Assembly (NCBI GenBank): GCA_033065855.1
Contig: JAVXUO010000982.1
Coordinates: forward strand, 28,075-92,074
DNA length: 64,000 bases
DNA from: Escallonia rubra
Lineage: Eukaryota; Streptophyta; Magnoliopsida; Escalloniales; Escalloniaceae
Reading direction: 5' to 3'
Positions within the stretch are counted from its first letter, which is position 1, and each line of letters starts with the position of its first letter. The position numbers and the translations under genes were made by a program. Of this stretch, positions 1 through 10,389 are shown piece by piece. Below the pieces are notes generated by a model. It saw nothing but the letters and a program-made list of their open reading frames with translations, searched no databases and had not been told where the DNA came from.

Positions 1-535
1 GCCCGAATAGGCCCTTCATAGGAAAAACTGAAAAAATTACGTGTCTCGTTTTTTGCCAAAATTCATATAAATGGGCTAACTAGCGTGCCTGAGGTGCAAT
101 GAGCGAAAAAAAAGTGACAAAAAAAATTACAACTTTTTTCGCAACCTAACAATTGGGCGCTAAAGTGTGCCCGAATAGGCCATTCATAGGAAAAACTGAA
201 AAAATTAGGTGACTCATTTTTCGCCGAAATTCATATAAATGGGCTAACTAGCGTGCCTGAGGTGCAATGAGCGAAAAAAAAGTGACAAAAAAAATTACAA
301 CTTTTTCGCAACCTAACAATTGGGCGCTAAAGTGTGCCCGAATAGGCCCTTCATAGGAAAAACTGAAAAAATTACGTGTCTCGTTTTTTTTGCCAAAATT
401 CATATAAATGGGCTAACTAGCGTGCCAGAGGTGCAATGAGCGAAAAAAAAAGTGACAAAAAAAATTACAACTTTTTTCGCAACCTAACAATTGGGCGCTA
501 AAGTGTGCCCGAATAGGCCCTTCAAAAAATATCAA
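1..535. repeat. Tandem 168-bp repeat 3' of the left MULE transposase
   Basis: Three full units begin at 1, 169 and 337 and a fourth starts at 507, each opening with GCCCGAATAGGCC. The block lies just downstream of the stop codon of the minus-strand transposase. The same repeat, inverted, lies just downstream of the right-hand transposase (59190-59940). It is therefore an internal 3' array of this MULE family rather than satellite DNA. The array may continue left of the window. It contains no credible ORF. Confidence 0.9.
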
Positions 536-631
536 TAATCCACAAACCAAATAACAAATTATAGATTTCACAAACCAAATCACGAATATAAACATTATAA
601 AAGTTCAATTTATACAACTGAAACATTAACC

Positions 632-2923
632 CTAACACTCTTCCTCATCATCGTCCTCCTCGACCATACTGCCAGGTTCGATACCTAGCACTTTATAATG
701 ATTTCTCTTGTCATGATCAGTCATTTTATTACACAACGCACACTTTCGCAATTTTTTTTGACCCGTTGCTTCTTCAATCGGATTCTTCATACGTATTGCT
801 CGTTTTCGCCCTTTTGTTTGAGAAATAATTGGATAAAAAATGTCATCCTCCTCACGTTGCATGCTAGTGCTGTCAATGATTGGCTGTGAAGCTCGATTGA
901 ATCTACTGGCTGGAGTCGTCCGAGGGTCCCGTCCTTCTGGTAATGCCATCCTAAACTGTGTATGCTTAGCCTTATCCCGTGCGGCTGCTTCAACTTGATA
1001 CTTGTACCCATCAAATGTTGACGCTGCATCCATTGATAAACCGTGCATGATGTTACAAAGGTGATTATATCGCAGCGACTCAGATTGCTCGAAATCGACT
1101 GAAACATTGGGCACGTAAGGAATGTGACCGTGGACTCTATTGGCTTCCTTCGTCCACCGATCCAAGATATACTCTGGAGGGATTTCACGAGCATTCTTGG
1201 CGCTAAAAACCCTCAACGCGTGTCGACAAAGTATACCTTTATGCTCAAACAGTTGACAGTAGCAATTAACAAACCCGGTGTCCATACAAACGGCTACGGT
1301 AAAATGTCTTCTGTTCCTCGGAGCCGACAAAGAGCACGGATTGGCGAAATTCATCACATTTGTGAAAGCATAAACCTTGAGGTCCCTGGTGGAAAACTCG
1401 TGCAACTTTGTCATGCTATATTGATTCGACTTTAGTAGTTCCTCTTGAAACAGTCTAAACATTTCCTTTGTATAAACTTGAGCCGCATGAGCCTCCAAAG
1501 GTGAAAAAACTACTATTTGTCTTTCTCTGTAAACCGTAGCCGCGTCGGCTTCTCTCTCAAGGAAAAATTGCCTGTCTTGGGCTTTCTGCATCTCTAGTAC
1601 GAACTCTGTTATACTTGAAGAATGGCCTACGTACCCATCAAAGAATGAATTCATACCTTCGCTTCTCGAGGTCGTAGTCATTCCGGCTGCAAAAAACTTC
1701 TTGGTGTAGGCACCGACCCACTGTGTCTTGATCTCATACAACGATTGTAACCATTCATGATTGTGCAAAGAGTAGTCATACATTAACTTGGCCCACCTCT
1801 CCTCGAACACGTCTACCGTCAACGATTTCTTCACACATGTATTAAAGTCAGTCTTAAATGTCGGATGGTGGGCATATACATTGTGAAGCCGTTCGGAATA
1901 TTTGTTGCTTATGTGACATGTGCACAGGCCATGGTGAGTATCTGGAAGGACCCTAGCGATTGCATTTTTCATTGCCAGATCTTGGTCGGTGATGATGGTC
2001 TTTGGAGGAATATGATACATTGCTTTAAGCCACGTTTCAAATAACCACGTAAACGACTCCTCCGTCTCATCCCTAAGCAGGGCAAAGCCAAACAATATTG
2101 ACTGATAGTGGTGGTTCACCCCGGTGAACGGAGCAAAAGGCATAGAGTACTTATTTGTGCGGTATGTGGTGTCAAACGTCACAACATCCCCAAAATTTTG
2201 GTAAGCAGCTCTAGAACGGGCATCCGCCCAAAATATAGTACTAATGTGGTTCTCGTCATCCAGTCGGAGACTATAGAAAAAGACAGAATTCTCACTCTGA
2301 AGGCTCCTGAAGATATCAAGTGTAGCTTGAGAATCACTCTTACTGAAAGACTCTCTCCTCTGAGCACGAAGTTGATTTCGAAGGTCTACGTCGTTGAAAC
2401 TCAACTTGTCAATCCCCCCAGCCTGGCTTGACAAAACCCCCATCATTCTAGAAGGTGGAATTTTAGCCTCGGCCATTGTAAATATCAGTTCCCTGTGTGC
2501 CGTGCTTATTTGTCGGTGCTGATGAATTTGACCAATCTTACTAGGGGTCATCAACTGATGATTATGGCTCAACTCCACTGCCGTCACAACCCAATGGTTC
2601 TCATTTTTCCGGTGTACTGCATAAACATGGGCCTTGCAGCCGGTACCCGAAAATGTGTCCCGCTTTCTTTGTCTTGATGGCCCTTCGTCACTGATCCGAA
2701 CAACCAGGGGTACATGCGGTCCTCCTCTATGACACTCAAATAGTTTTCCACAAATTTGATTGGTATTCGCCCGTTTTCTAGTCGTCTTAATTCTAATACC
2801 GAAACCTATCGTTTTCGAATATGCTCTATAGTATGCTTCAACTTCGTCCAGTCTTTGAAAAACTTGACCTAAGTAAGGTGGATCAGAATCTTCACAAAAA
2901 TTATTTCCTCTAGTTGCATCCAT
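632..2923 (-). CDS. MULE transposase, MURA/FAR1-like, intact 763 aa
   Basis: This protein catalyses cut-and-paste transposition of MULEs in the nucleus. Domains in order: an N-terminal FAR1-type zinc-binding region (about residues 20-125, ending in SHNH); a MULE DDE domain with FDTTYRTNKY (first Asp near residue 250), TDQDLAMKNA (second Asp near 313), a Cys/His motif near 332 and SRSEGMNS (Glu near 420); a SWIM zinc finger (CYC...CRH, about 553-569); and a C-terminal CxxC...H...H knuckle near 730 followed by an acidic tail. The reading frame is open throughout in one exon. The ATG at 2923 lies just after a splice acceptor (AG at 2931-2932) and matches the start in the right-hand copy (56802). 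One oddity is CTCHI in place of CTWHI, which both other transposases in the window have. The family call is firm. Activity is untested. Confidence 0.93.
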   Translation of the reverse strand: MDATRGNNFCEDSDPPYLGQVFQRLDEVEAYYRAYSKTIGFGIRIKTTRKRANTNQICGKLFECHRGGPHVPLVVRISDEGPSRQRKRDTFSGTGCKAHVYAVHRKNENHWVVTAVELSHNHQLMTPSKIGQIHQHRQISTAHRELIFTMAEAKIPPSRMMGVLSSQAGGIDKLSFNDVDLRNQLRAQRRESFSKSDSQATLDIFRSLQSENSVFFYSLRLDDENHISTIFWADARSRAAYQNFGDVVTFDTTYRTNKYSMPFAPFTGVNHHYQSILFGFALLRDETEESFTWLFETWLKAMYHIPPKTIITDQDLAMKNAIARVLPDTHHGLCTCHISNKYSERLHNVYAHHPTFKTDFNTCVKKSLTVDVFEERWAKLMYDYSLHNHEWLQSLYEIKTQWVGAYTKKFFAAGMTTTSRSEGMNSFFDGYVGHSSSITEFVLEMQKAQDRQFFLEREADAATVYRERQIVVFSPLEAHAAQVYTKEMFRLFQEELLKSNQYSMTKLHEFSTRDLKVYAFTNVMNFANPCSLSAPRNRRHFTVAVCMDTGFVNCYCQLFEHKGILCRHALRVFSAKNAREIPPEYILDRWTKEANRVHGHIPYVPNVSVDFEQSESLRYNHLCNIMHGLSMDAASTFDGYKYQVEAAARDKAKHTQFRMALPEGRDPRTTPASRFNRASQPIIDSTSMQREEDDIFYPIISQTKGRKRAIRMKNPIEEATGQKKLRKCALCNKMTDHDKRNHYKVLGIEPGSMVEEDDDEEEC

Positions 2924-2930
2924 ATTTATA

Positions 2931-5301
2931 CTGAAATCGAAAAAATAAAAATTATATCATTCTCTACAAGTCATAGAATTAAATAAAAAAATAATAAAAA
3001 TTATTTAAAAGTCATTCGGAAAATTTGTGTAATGTAAAATTACCAAAATAGCCCCCGATGAGCGACAAATTACCGAAATGCCCCTGGGGGTTCATTATCA
3101 CCCCAACGCCCCAAATCAGTTTCAAAAGCACCTTTCAGGTGCTTTGCTTACATTTCTGGACTAAGAAGTCCTTTGAAAAACTTAACACTGTAAAATTACC
3201 AAAATACCCCTCGGGGCGGCGAATTACCAAAATGCCCCCTGGCATCAGAAAATCTCAAAAGTGTTTTGAAATGGGATTTTAAGCTTCTTGAATTTATTTT
3301 TTAAAATAACTTTTTGGGTGTCTCACACCCTTTCCCGAACTAAAAGTCATTCGGAAAATTTGTTACAATGTTCAGTTACTAAACTACCCCCGGTGGGCGG
3401 TAAATTACCGAAATGCCCTCGGGGGTTCATTATCACCCCAACGCCCCAAATCAGCTCCAAAATAACATTTCAGGTGCTTTGCTTACATTTCTGGACTAAA
3501 AAGTCCGTTGAAAAACTTAACACTGTAAAATTACCGAAATAACCCTCTCGTGGCGGCGAATTACCGAGATGTCCCGTGGCATCGGAAAATCTCAAAAGTG
3601 CTTCGAAATGCTATTTTAAGCTTCCTGAATTCATTCTTGATCTAAAAAGTATTTTACGGAGGTTTCGCCCAAAAATCCCGAACCGGTGTCCGGATCGAGC
3701 GCTTAAAGGCTCGTTCGGCCAAAAAAATAGGTAACAGCTTTGGAATGGCCCAAATTCCTGGGGAATGGAACTTCCCAACATCCTAGGGTTCTCATAAAAT
3801 TTTCACGTGAAATTGCGCTAGCTTGATATTTTAAAATACACTGCAGAGTTACAAGGTTCCCCGTATCAGTTAACCCCTTTCCAGTCTTTGGAAAAATCTG
3901 AAATTTTTTCCTCACATAGATCCTTTAAGAATAACTAGGGTCTGTTTTTTGTACTTTGGCAAAATCTAGATCTAGCTATTTTTTATAAATTCGTGAAAAA
4001 CTGTCTAATTAAGTTTTCACCTTTAACGACAATTACGCGCGCCAAATCAGCTCCAAAGCAACCTTTCAGGTGCTTTGCTTACATTTCTGGACTAAAAAGT
4101 CCGTTGAAAAACTTAGCACTGTAAAAATTATCGAAATGCCCCTCTCGGGGCGGGGAATTACCGAAATGTCCCCTGGCATCGAAAAATCTCAAAAGTACTT
4201 CGAAATGCTATTTTAGGCTTCTTGAATTCATTCTTGATCTAAAAAGTATTTTACGGAGGTTTCGCCCAAAAATCCCGAACCGGTGTCCAGATCGAGCGCT
4301 AAAAGGGCCGTTCGCCCAAAAAAATAGGTAACGGCTTCGGAATGGCCCAAATTCCTGGGGAATGGAACTTCCCAACATCCTAGGGTTCTCATAAAATTTT
4401 CGCGCGAAATCGCGCTAGCTTGATATTTTAAAATACACTGCAGAGTTACAAAGTTCCCCGTATCAGTTAACCCCTTTCCAGTCTTTGGAAAAATCTGAAA
4501 TGTTTTCCTCACACAGATCCTTTAAGAATAACTAGGGTCTCTTTTTTGCACTTTGGCAAAATCTAGATCTAGCTATTTTTTATAAATTCGTGAAAAACTG
4601 TCTAATTAAGTTTTTACCTTTAACGACAATTACGCGCGCCAAATTAGCTCCAAAGCAACCTTTCAGGTGCTTTGCTTATATTTCTGGACTAAAAAGTCCG
4701 TTGAAAAACTTAGCACTATAAAATTACCGAAATACCCCTCTCGGGGCGGCGAATTACCGAAATGCCCCCTGACATCGGAAAATCTCAAAAGTGCTTCGAA
4801 ATGCTATTTTAGGCTTCCTGAATTCATTCTTGATCTAAAAAGTATTTTACGGAGGTTTCGCCCAAAAATTCCGAACCGGTGTCCGGATCGAGCTCTTAAA
4901 GGCCCGTTCGACCAAAAAAAAAAAGGTAACGGCTTCGAAATGTCTCGAATTCCTGGGGAATGGAACTTCCCAACATCCTAGGGTTCTCATAAAATTTTCG
5001 TGCGAAATCGCTAGCTTGATATTTTAAAATACACTGCAGAGTTACAAGGTTCCCCGTATCAGTTAACCCCTTTTCAGTCTTTGGAAAAATCTGAAATTTT
5101 GTCCTCACACAGATCTTTTAAAAATCACTAGGGTCTCTTTTTTGCACTTTGGCAAAATTTAACTCTAGATATTTTTTATAAATTCGTGAAAAACTGTCTA
5201 TATTTGGCGCCCTAAAAAATCGCTATTTTGGAATCTATAAATGTAATACGCTGATTTGTATAAACCTAACATTGAATTATAAGGAAATTAAAAATACTTA
5301 C
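2931..5301 (-). repeat. 5'-UTR intron of left transposase with subterminal repeats
   Basis: A GTAAGT donor (minus strand, 5296-5301) and a TTTCAG acceptor (2931-2932) bracket about 2.37 kb without coding sequence. The interval is built from roughly 600-bp tandem units. Each contains the core GAACCGGTGTC near 3679, 4280 and 4876, stretches such as AAATTACCGAAATGCCCC, and a segment ending near a CTAGATCTAGCTA-type motif. The homologous intron in the right element uses shorter (about 313-bp) units, so unit length has evolved. Small ORFs inside are not conserved coding sequence. Confidence 0.75.
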
Positions 5302-5471
5302 TTGATTTATTTAAAGAAAAATCCACCGATCTTCTAGCTGTTATCCACCGATCTTCTAGCGTAAAATTTTTTGGTTTGTATTGTTGTGGAGATTATGTAG
5401 GTGAGACATGGAGTATGAAGACAGTTGATAAATATGATGGAGTGTGGAAAAAAGGGTTCGGGGAGAAGGGA

Positions 5472-5481
5472 TTATAAAGAG
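5472..5481 (-). promoter_or_regulatory. TATA box of left MULE transposase
   Basis: On the minus strand a TTTATAAT sequence sits about 170 nt upstream of the 5'-UTR donor. It is followed by a CT-rich leader (GAGAGAAAAG tracts on the plus strand). The position matches the TATAAAAA box of the right element at 54425. The assignment rests on sequence and position only. Confidence 0.5.
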
Positions 5482-5754
5482 AGAAAAGTGAGAGAGAGTG
5501 AAGAAAGAAGACAGAAAAAAAAATCCGTGAGTGAGCAGTCAAAGGCTGTGGCAGAAAAAAAAAATGGCAGAAGACTCTGTGGCCTGAGCTGACACAGAAA
5601 AAAAAAAAAAAAAAGGAGGGGGGAAGGACACCACGTGGGGGCATCACGTGGCATCACGAGAGGGGGAAGGGGAAACACGTGGCATCACGGTAGGGGGAAG
5701 GGGGGGCCATGGGGGGAAGGGGGCATCACATGGGGGGCCGGGTGGGCATTAATG

Positions 5755-5818
5755 CCAACCGCATATAAGAGTTGCGGTTGGGCCATTAATGCCAACCGCA
5801 TATAAGACTTGCGGTTGG
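5755..5818. repeat. Two palindromes inside the left MULE terminus
   Basis: Two direct copies (5755-5781 and 5792-5818) each have 9-bp arms CCAACCGCA / TGCGGTTGG around a 9-nt spacer containing TATAAGA. A partial variant follows near 5920-5945. They sit about 175-240 bp inside the element end, where the right element has a different palindrome (53934-54086). They are candidate transposase-binding or fold-back sites. Confidence 0.7.
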
Positions 5819-5991
5819 GCTTTTGCCCTTTATTTCATTTTCTCGTCCCATTTTCTCGTGAAATTTTCATTTTCTCGTGCCATTTTCATCCACTTTTAAG
5901 CCGCAACACGCTTTTTTCCCAACCGCTGCTCCTAGCTGCAGTTCGGTGGATAATTAAAATTTTTCCCACCGGTAGACAGGGGGATCGGCCC

Positions 5992-5993
<2 letters not shown>

Positions 5994-6022
<29 letters not shown>
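5994..6022. repeat. (TA)n microsatellite abutting left MULE end
   Basis: An uninterrupted AT dinucleotide run directly touches the GGGG terminus of the left MULE. It is the presumed insertion target, comparable to the runs at 35708, 48031 and 53869. Confidence 0.85.
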
Positions 6023-6026
<4 letters not shown>

Positions 6027-6435
6027 TAGGAAACTCATGCACTGAGCTTAGTTTGTCGATTCTATGTACGAGTCATCGTGGCATACGTGTGTGTGCTGCG
6101 TGCGTGCATTTGTCTGACAGTGTCTGTGTGGGTAGGTGTGACTCTCTTTTTGTGTGTGTGCGCGCATGTGCGCTGTGACTGTGTGTGTATGACAGTGCCT
6201 TTGTTGGTGAGTGTGAATCTGTGTGTGTGTGTCAAGAAAAAGGACGAAAAAGAAGAAGGCGAATAGAGAAACGACGGTTTTATCCATAAATTAACGGACA
6301 TTGATTAACAGAAGCTAAGAAAGTGAGCTGATCAAAACGTATTTCAAAATTTAGTGGTCAATTTGACACAATTGGATATCGAGTCACTAAAGTTAAGTTT
6401 GCCTAATAGTATAGTGGTCAACCTAGACATGAAGC

Positions 6436-6473
<38 letters not shown>

Positions 6474-6960
6474 CTTAGCTTGTGGATTTTAAGTACGAGT
6501 CATTGTGGCATACACTATGCGTGTATAAGAATAAAGTTGATAATATCAATTTTGTTAAATAAAATCAAGCATCACGTATAAGTGTTTATTATCACATTCG
6601 GTAAAATAAATCTTAAATTGTAAAAAAATAAGTTAGTTAGTCATGCGTGTGGCAAAATAATGAATTTGAAATTGTTAAAACCAAACATGTGCAAAGATAA
6701 AGTTAGTAATATGATATTTTTGTAACATCAAGTTTGGTCTTTATAATTTATTTTAACTATATTTTTTAAAATTTAAATTGTGAAAGCCAAACATGTCATT
6801 ATAAGTAATTATTAGCATTTAAGATTTATATTTTGTGTCAAATTTTTTTTAATTTCTTGGGATGTCACTTGTCACCATTCTAGATAGGTAGTGAGTAGCA
6901 CCAAAGAGGTGTTACACCAAAAGAGGTTTTTCCGTTATATACAGTATAGACATAGATAGA
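6023..6960. repeat. GT-rich tract, second (TA)n and local duplication
   Basis: No gene is visible. A GT/TG-rich stretch covers about 6070-6235. A second (TA)n run is at about 6436-6470. The sequence after each microsatellite is related: GAGCTTAG...TTGT.GATT and ACGAGTCAT.GTGGCATAC occur at 6044-6085 and again at 6469-6513. This suggests a duplicated or MITE-like segment bounded by TA repeats. The remainder to 6960 is AT-rich with nothing recognisable. Confidence 0.5.
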
Positions 6961-6974
6961 TATATGGGTTAGGA

Positions 6975-7212
6975 TTTGGTTGAATGTTGAACTCGAATAC
7001 GAGCCGAGTTCGTGAACTCGTGTTCGGCTCGTATTGTTAAACGAGTTGAACGAGTCGAGCTCGAGTTTCATAATCACGAACTCGAGCCGAGTTCGAACAT
7101 TGATTTTTTGGTTCTAAACGAACACGAGCCGAGCTCGAACATACTAAAATTTAAACGAACCGACTTCGAAGACACCCATGTTCGGCTCGAACTCGGTTCG
7201 TATACAGCCCTA
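6975..7212. mobile_element. hAT-like element end (fragment)
   Basis: A dense cluster of alternating CTCGAGCCGAG / GTTCGGCTCG motifs runs to a terminus whose reverse complement starts TAGGGCTGTATACGAACCGA. Such motif-rich subterminal regions ending in TAGGGCTGTA are common in plant hAT-derived elements. I could not pair it with an opposite end or an 8-bp target duplication, so it is called a fragment. Confidence 0.5.
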
Positions 7213-8555
7213 CCTACAAGTGGAACCGATTGTAACTCTTTTATTTTTTCATTTATTGAGATAAATGTTTATGCGCTTTTGCATACAAATTGTATGTATT
7301 TACCAAATTTGTTTATTTTGTAGGTCAAGATATGCCGTTTATACCTGATGTTCCCCTTGATGTGCCTTCTACGTCGGTGTCACAACAATTGTCATATAGT
7401 TATTCTAAGCCAATAGACAACACCTTCCACCATGAGTTCGTACCTTGTTTTGGTAATACTAATGTCACACTACTTTTGAGCCAGGTTATAAAAGTTCTAA
7501 TTTATTTAAGAATGTTTTTTTTTCCAGTATAATAATATGTCACTAAAAATGCATTTCTTTATTTTAGGGGTAGTCCTAGAGTTTCGTCGGTTTGCTTAAC
7601 TCTTGCCATGTTAAGCCACAGGTATACTTTGTCCTTGTTAATAACTTTTTGTCAAAAAAAAAAAAGTCTAATTTTTTTTTTCCGTTACAGGATTTTTTTT
7701 TACCTCAGAAGAACTTAATGGAGGAATATCAAGCAAACATTGAAGCTCCAAGTTTATCATACTTGAAAACTTCTAAATGGAGATTAGTTATTTAGTCATT
7801 CTTTTTTAGCATATTACTTTTGGTTATTACGATTTTCATAAACAAGATAAATTGTTGATAAGTGACGATGGTGAAGGTGGGACTGGTTAATGACTTGATT
7901 GTGTTTTGCTTGATGTACTGGTGGCTAGTTGTTAAACTTCTGTCACTAAGTTGATAACAATAGAGTAATTGTTAATTCACAGGGCTTCAAGGAGTGAAGT
8001 ACTTGACATTTGCAGCTCTTTAGTGTAAAAACCAACTTAAACACTATCAGAGTTACATATAAGCAAAAGTTTGGAACCAAGTTGCCATACTTGGTACTAA
8101 TTCAACATTGTCTCTTACTTACTCTATGTTCTGGGACACAGCAAGTTGGATAGAGTTACCATTATCAACCAATATATCTGCGGCACATCATTGTCATGTT
8201 ATCTTTACCCAAGTGAAGAAGGGGAACAAACTTTGCAATGGCTATAAAACCAAGTCAAATCCTGAATAAGCAATAAAAAATCATTAACAAATTTACAAAT
8301 GTAACTACCATATGCACTATAGTCCTAAACTACAGCAGCTATGCTATCTGATTTGAATCTCACAACCCTTCCGCGAAAGGCCTGCAACAAATCCTCGGTA
8401 GTAACACGGAGTAGAAAGAACAATGAAGCAAAATATTGAACAAAACGTAACCACTGCCCAGCTGAAAGCATGAAACAACTAGCTTCAACTCTCTGCTTTT
8501 ACCACCCATCCCTAGTCGAAAATGGTAACGGTATACTTTCTCAGGTAGGAAATTC
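7213..8555. other. Intergenic, no recognisable gene
   Basis: AT-rich sequence with a few short open stretches, for example 7320-7500, which follows a TTTTGTAG acceptor-like site. None shows a domain I recognise. Short poly-T and poly-A runs occur near 7515, 7660 and 7690. Confidence 0.5.
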
Positions 8556-8642
8556 TCATTTTGCCGCTCTTAGCGCTCCTCTTGCAATCTCACGCTTCAT
8601 TTCTGCTGTCTTGCCCCTGACTTGGAAGTACATGTATACTCG
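8556..8642 (-). pseudogene. Last-exon-like fragment, unidentified
   Basis: A splice acceptor (CATTGTTCAG on the minus strand, just above 8642) is followed by 28 codons beginning RVYMYFQVRG, rich in Lys/Arg/Ala, and a TGA stop. Composition and the clean acceptor suggest a real terminal exon. I do not recognise the protein and no upstream exon of the same gene is evident. Treat it as a candidate gene fragment. Confidence 0.35.
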
Positions 8643-8867
8643 CTGAACAATGAGAGAAACGAGTCAGCTAACTAAAAGGAAATAACAATTGGACAGAGTA
8701 TAATTATATACCAACGGGGAAAAGACATTAGCTGAAATCTCCAAATGTTCCAAACCTTTTGGTAGTTAATTATTTAATTTCTTGTGATCATAATTAGCTG
8801 AAATCTCCAAAAGTTCCAAATTCCACTTAACTCAGCGAATAAAGTTCCACTTGATTGAGTCGTTATT

Positions 8868-9150
8868 AAAGGCTCACATCTTTGTAGCCTACAAAAGGAC
8901 GAAATATATCTACAAAACTGAAGTGAAGGAATTGCAATACAAAGGTACCAAAAAAGTTCAAGTAAATATTTCTTCCTTTCGAAATGTTCCCTAGATATTC
9001 GAGCCATGGCAAATAGAATGGACCAGCTACTTGCCTGCGTGAACAATTCGCAGGCAAGCCCTCCACAAACAGAGTACTGCCTGCATCAGGGTGCACCACT
9101 GATCTGTCCCGCAGGTTCACCCCAGCATACGATGGAAGTTGCTGGCATAA
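8868..9150 (-). pseudogene. RRM RNA-binding protein fragment
   Basis: Exon a (about 9150-9024) codes for a stretch with the RNP-like STLFVEGLP segment and a following Arg-Arg. Exon b (8909 to about 8868) codes for DIFRPFVGYKD. Joining GT at 9022-9023 to AG at 8910-8911 keeps the frame and links the two into the start of an RRM of the type found in plant nuclear RNA-binding proteins. The rest of the RRM (RNP1 side) and the C-terminus are missing, so this is a truncated copy. It lies beside the P450 fragment on the same strand. Confidence 0.6.
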
Positions 9151-9311
9151 TGGACTAGTATATTAAAGTAGAAGCATCTAATTAAGTAGAGAAGTTGGTA
9201 TGAAGTGGGCTCTACTTGGATTCCCCCGTTGCTTTATTCTCTTCTTCGCTGAAGGAGGTGGGTGTAGCTGAGAGATGGATCCATCACTGCTGGTCGTAGT
9301 AGTAGTTGAAG

Positions 9312-10320
9312 GCACAAAAATATTTTCAGTAAGATTGTTGGTGATCCCACTTATGATTGAACGGATTCAATCAAATGGCAGTAGGGGCGGATCCAGAAAG
9401 TCTAATTGCGGGGGGCCAAAAAGTAAAATAATAATAATTTAATGGCTCACTTAAAAGAATTTTAAAAGGTTCAAGTTTACATAAACACATGACAAATCAT
9501 AAACATAATGTAATTAGCATCACTATATACAAAATACCTGCTCAATTTGACTACTAATCATATAATTTTACTATTCAAAGTGATTTATTTAACTTGGTAA
9601 GATTAGTAATAACAAATTACTAAACTTACACGAAAGAATTTATTAATGTTATTATCAATTGTATGAGTACAATAGTAACATATAAGTTAACATATGTATA
9701 AAAAATTTAAACTCAAAAAAAAAAAACAAAACAAAAAAGGACTAATCTTGACCTACTCTTTTCTTTCTTTTCTTTTTTATTTATTTAATTTTTTTTTTTG
9801 TAATATGAAGTTTTAAATTTTAGAATATAGAAGAGTCAAGATCGAACAAAGACATCAAAAAGTCTAATATATCATGACCGATGGCACAAATAGTAAACAA
9901 CACAACAAAATAAAATCTTAATTAATTATTATAACTGCATTTTTGTAATTTATTTAAATATATTTATGCACTATCTATATATCCAAAAGAAAATTTTCCA
10001 AAAAATGGGGGGGGGGGGGGTGCCATGGCCCCCACCGGTCAGGTGGGTGGTCCGCCCCTGGATGGCAGACCTTCTCTTCTCTGATAGTGCGAAATTATCA
10101 CCTGCACTTTATTGGCAGTTATGAGTTCCAAGGTGCAAATTTTACGCATTTGTCTCTAGTAATTCCCATAGCGAGAAGTAACAATGTCCACACAGTCACA
10201 AATGATGATCTTGGTTGCTACTACTTGTTGCCTATCTGCGAACGCAAGATCATGCGTCTTCATGAACTCTTTAGCCATTTGAGGCGTTGATACGACGACC
10301 ACAGAGATTTCACCCAGCTG
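9312..10320 (-). pseudogene. Cytochrome P450 exon-1 fragment, split by a MITE
   Basis: Two blocks (10061-10320 and 9312-9381) align closely with exon 1 of the intact P450 at 20130-20380 and 20066-20130, on the same strand. They cover the part from the [12 protein letters not shown] region through the [12 protein letters not shown] region. Start, heme-binding half and intron are absent. The open stretch near the 5' side carries substitutions and the frame runs into unrelated sequence beyond 10320. The two blocks are separated only by the 679-bp element at 9382-10060. It is a dead duplicate of part of the neighbouring gene. Confidence 0.88.
9382..10060. mobile_element. hAT MITE (679 bp) in P450 fragment
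   Basis: Termini are TAGGGGCGGATCC on the left and, as reverse complement, CAGGGGCGGACCA on the right. Flanking 8-bp duplications are AATGGCAG (9374-9381) and GATGGCAG (10061-10068). The intact P450 at about 20120-20131 has a single GATGGCAG, giving an empty site that confirms insertion and shows the left copy gained one G-to-A change. The interior is AT-rich with a G12-like run near 10008-10020 and no ORF. 8-bp TSD plus short TIR points to hAT. Confidence 0.88.
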
Positions 10321-10389
10321 TACTGAACTGATATAACTCAAATATAACTTCCAATAATTGGGGAACACCCGGCGAATCCCAGTCAAACT

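Larger units (their letters stand above)
1..5993 (-). mobile_element. Left MULE, family A, partial (5' end at 5993)
   Basis: This is a Mutator-like element read leftwards. Its outer end is at about 5993, where a GGGG-type terminus followed by an inner CCACCGGT core abuts a (TA)n run. The right element at 53891 has the same layout (GGGG..CGAT, then CACCGGTGGGAAAAA, then a palindrome cluster, TATA box, 5'-UTR exon, about 2.3-kb intron, transposase and 168-bp array). Everything beyond the transposase 3' array, including the PMD-Ulp1 gene expected by analogy, is off the left edge. Boundaries rest on comparing the two copies. A target-site duplication cannot be read inside (TA)n. Confidence 0.8.

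Noticed and set aside
6048..6301. His/Thr-rich open frames on both strands
   Set aside because: They are readings of a GT-rich low-complexity tract.
8340..8420. Possible additional exon (minus) near 8400
   Set aside because: A short open stretch without a supported acceptor or recognisable residues; it could not be linked to the 8556-8642 fragment.
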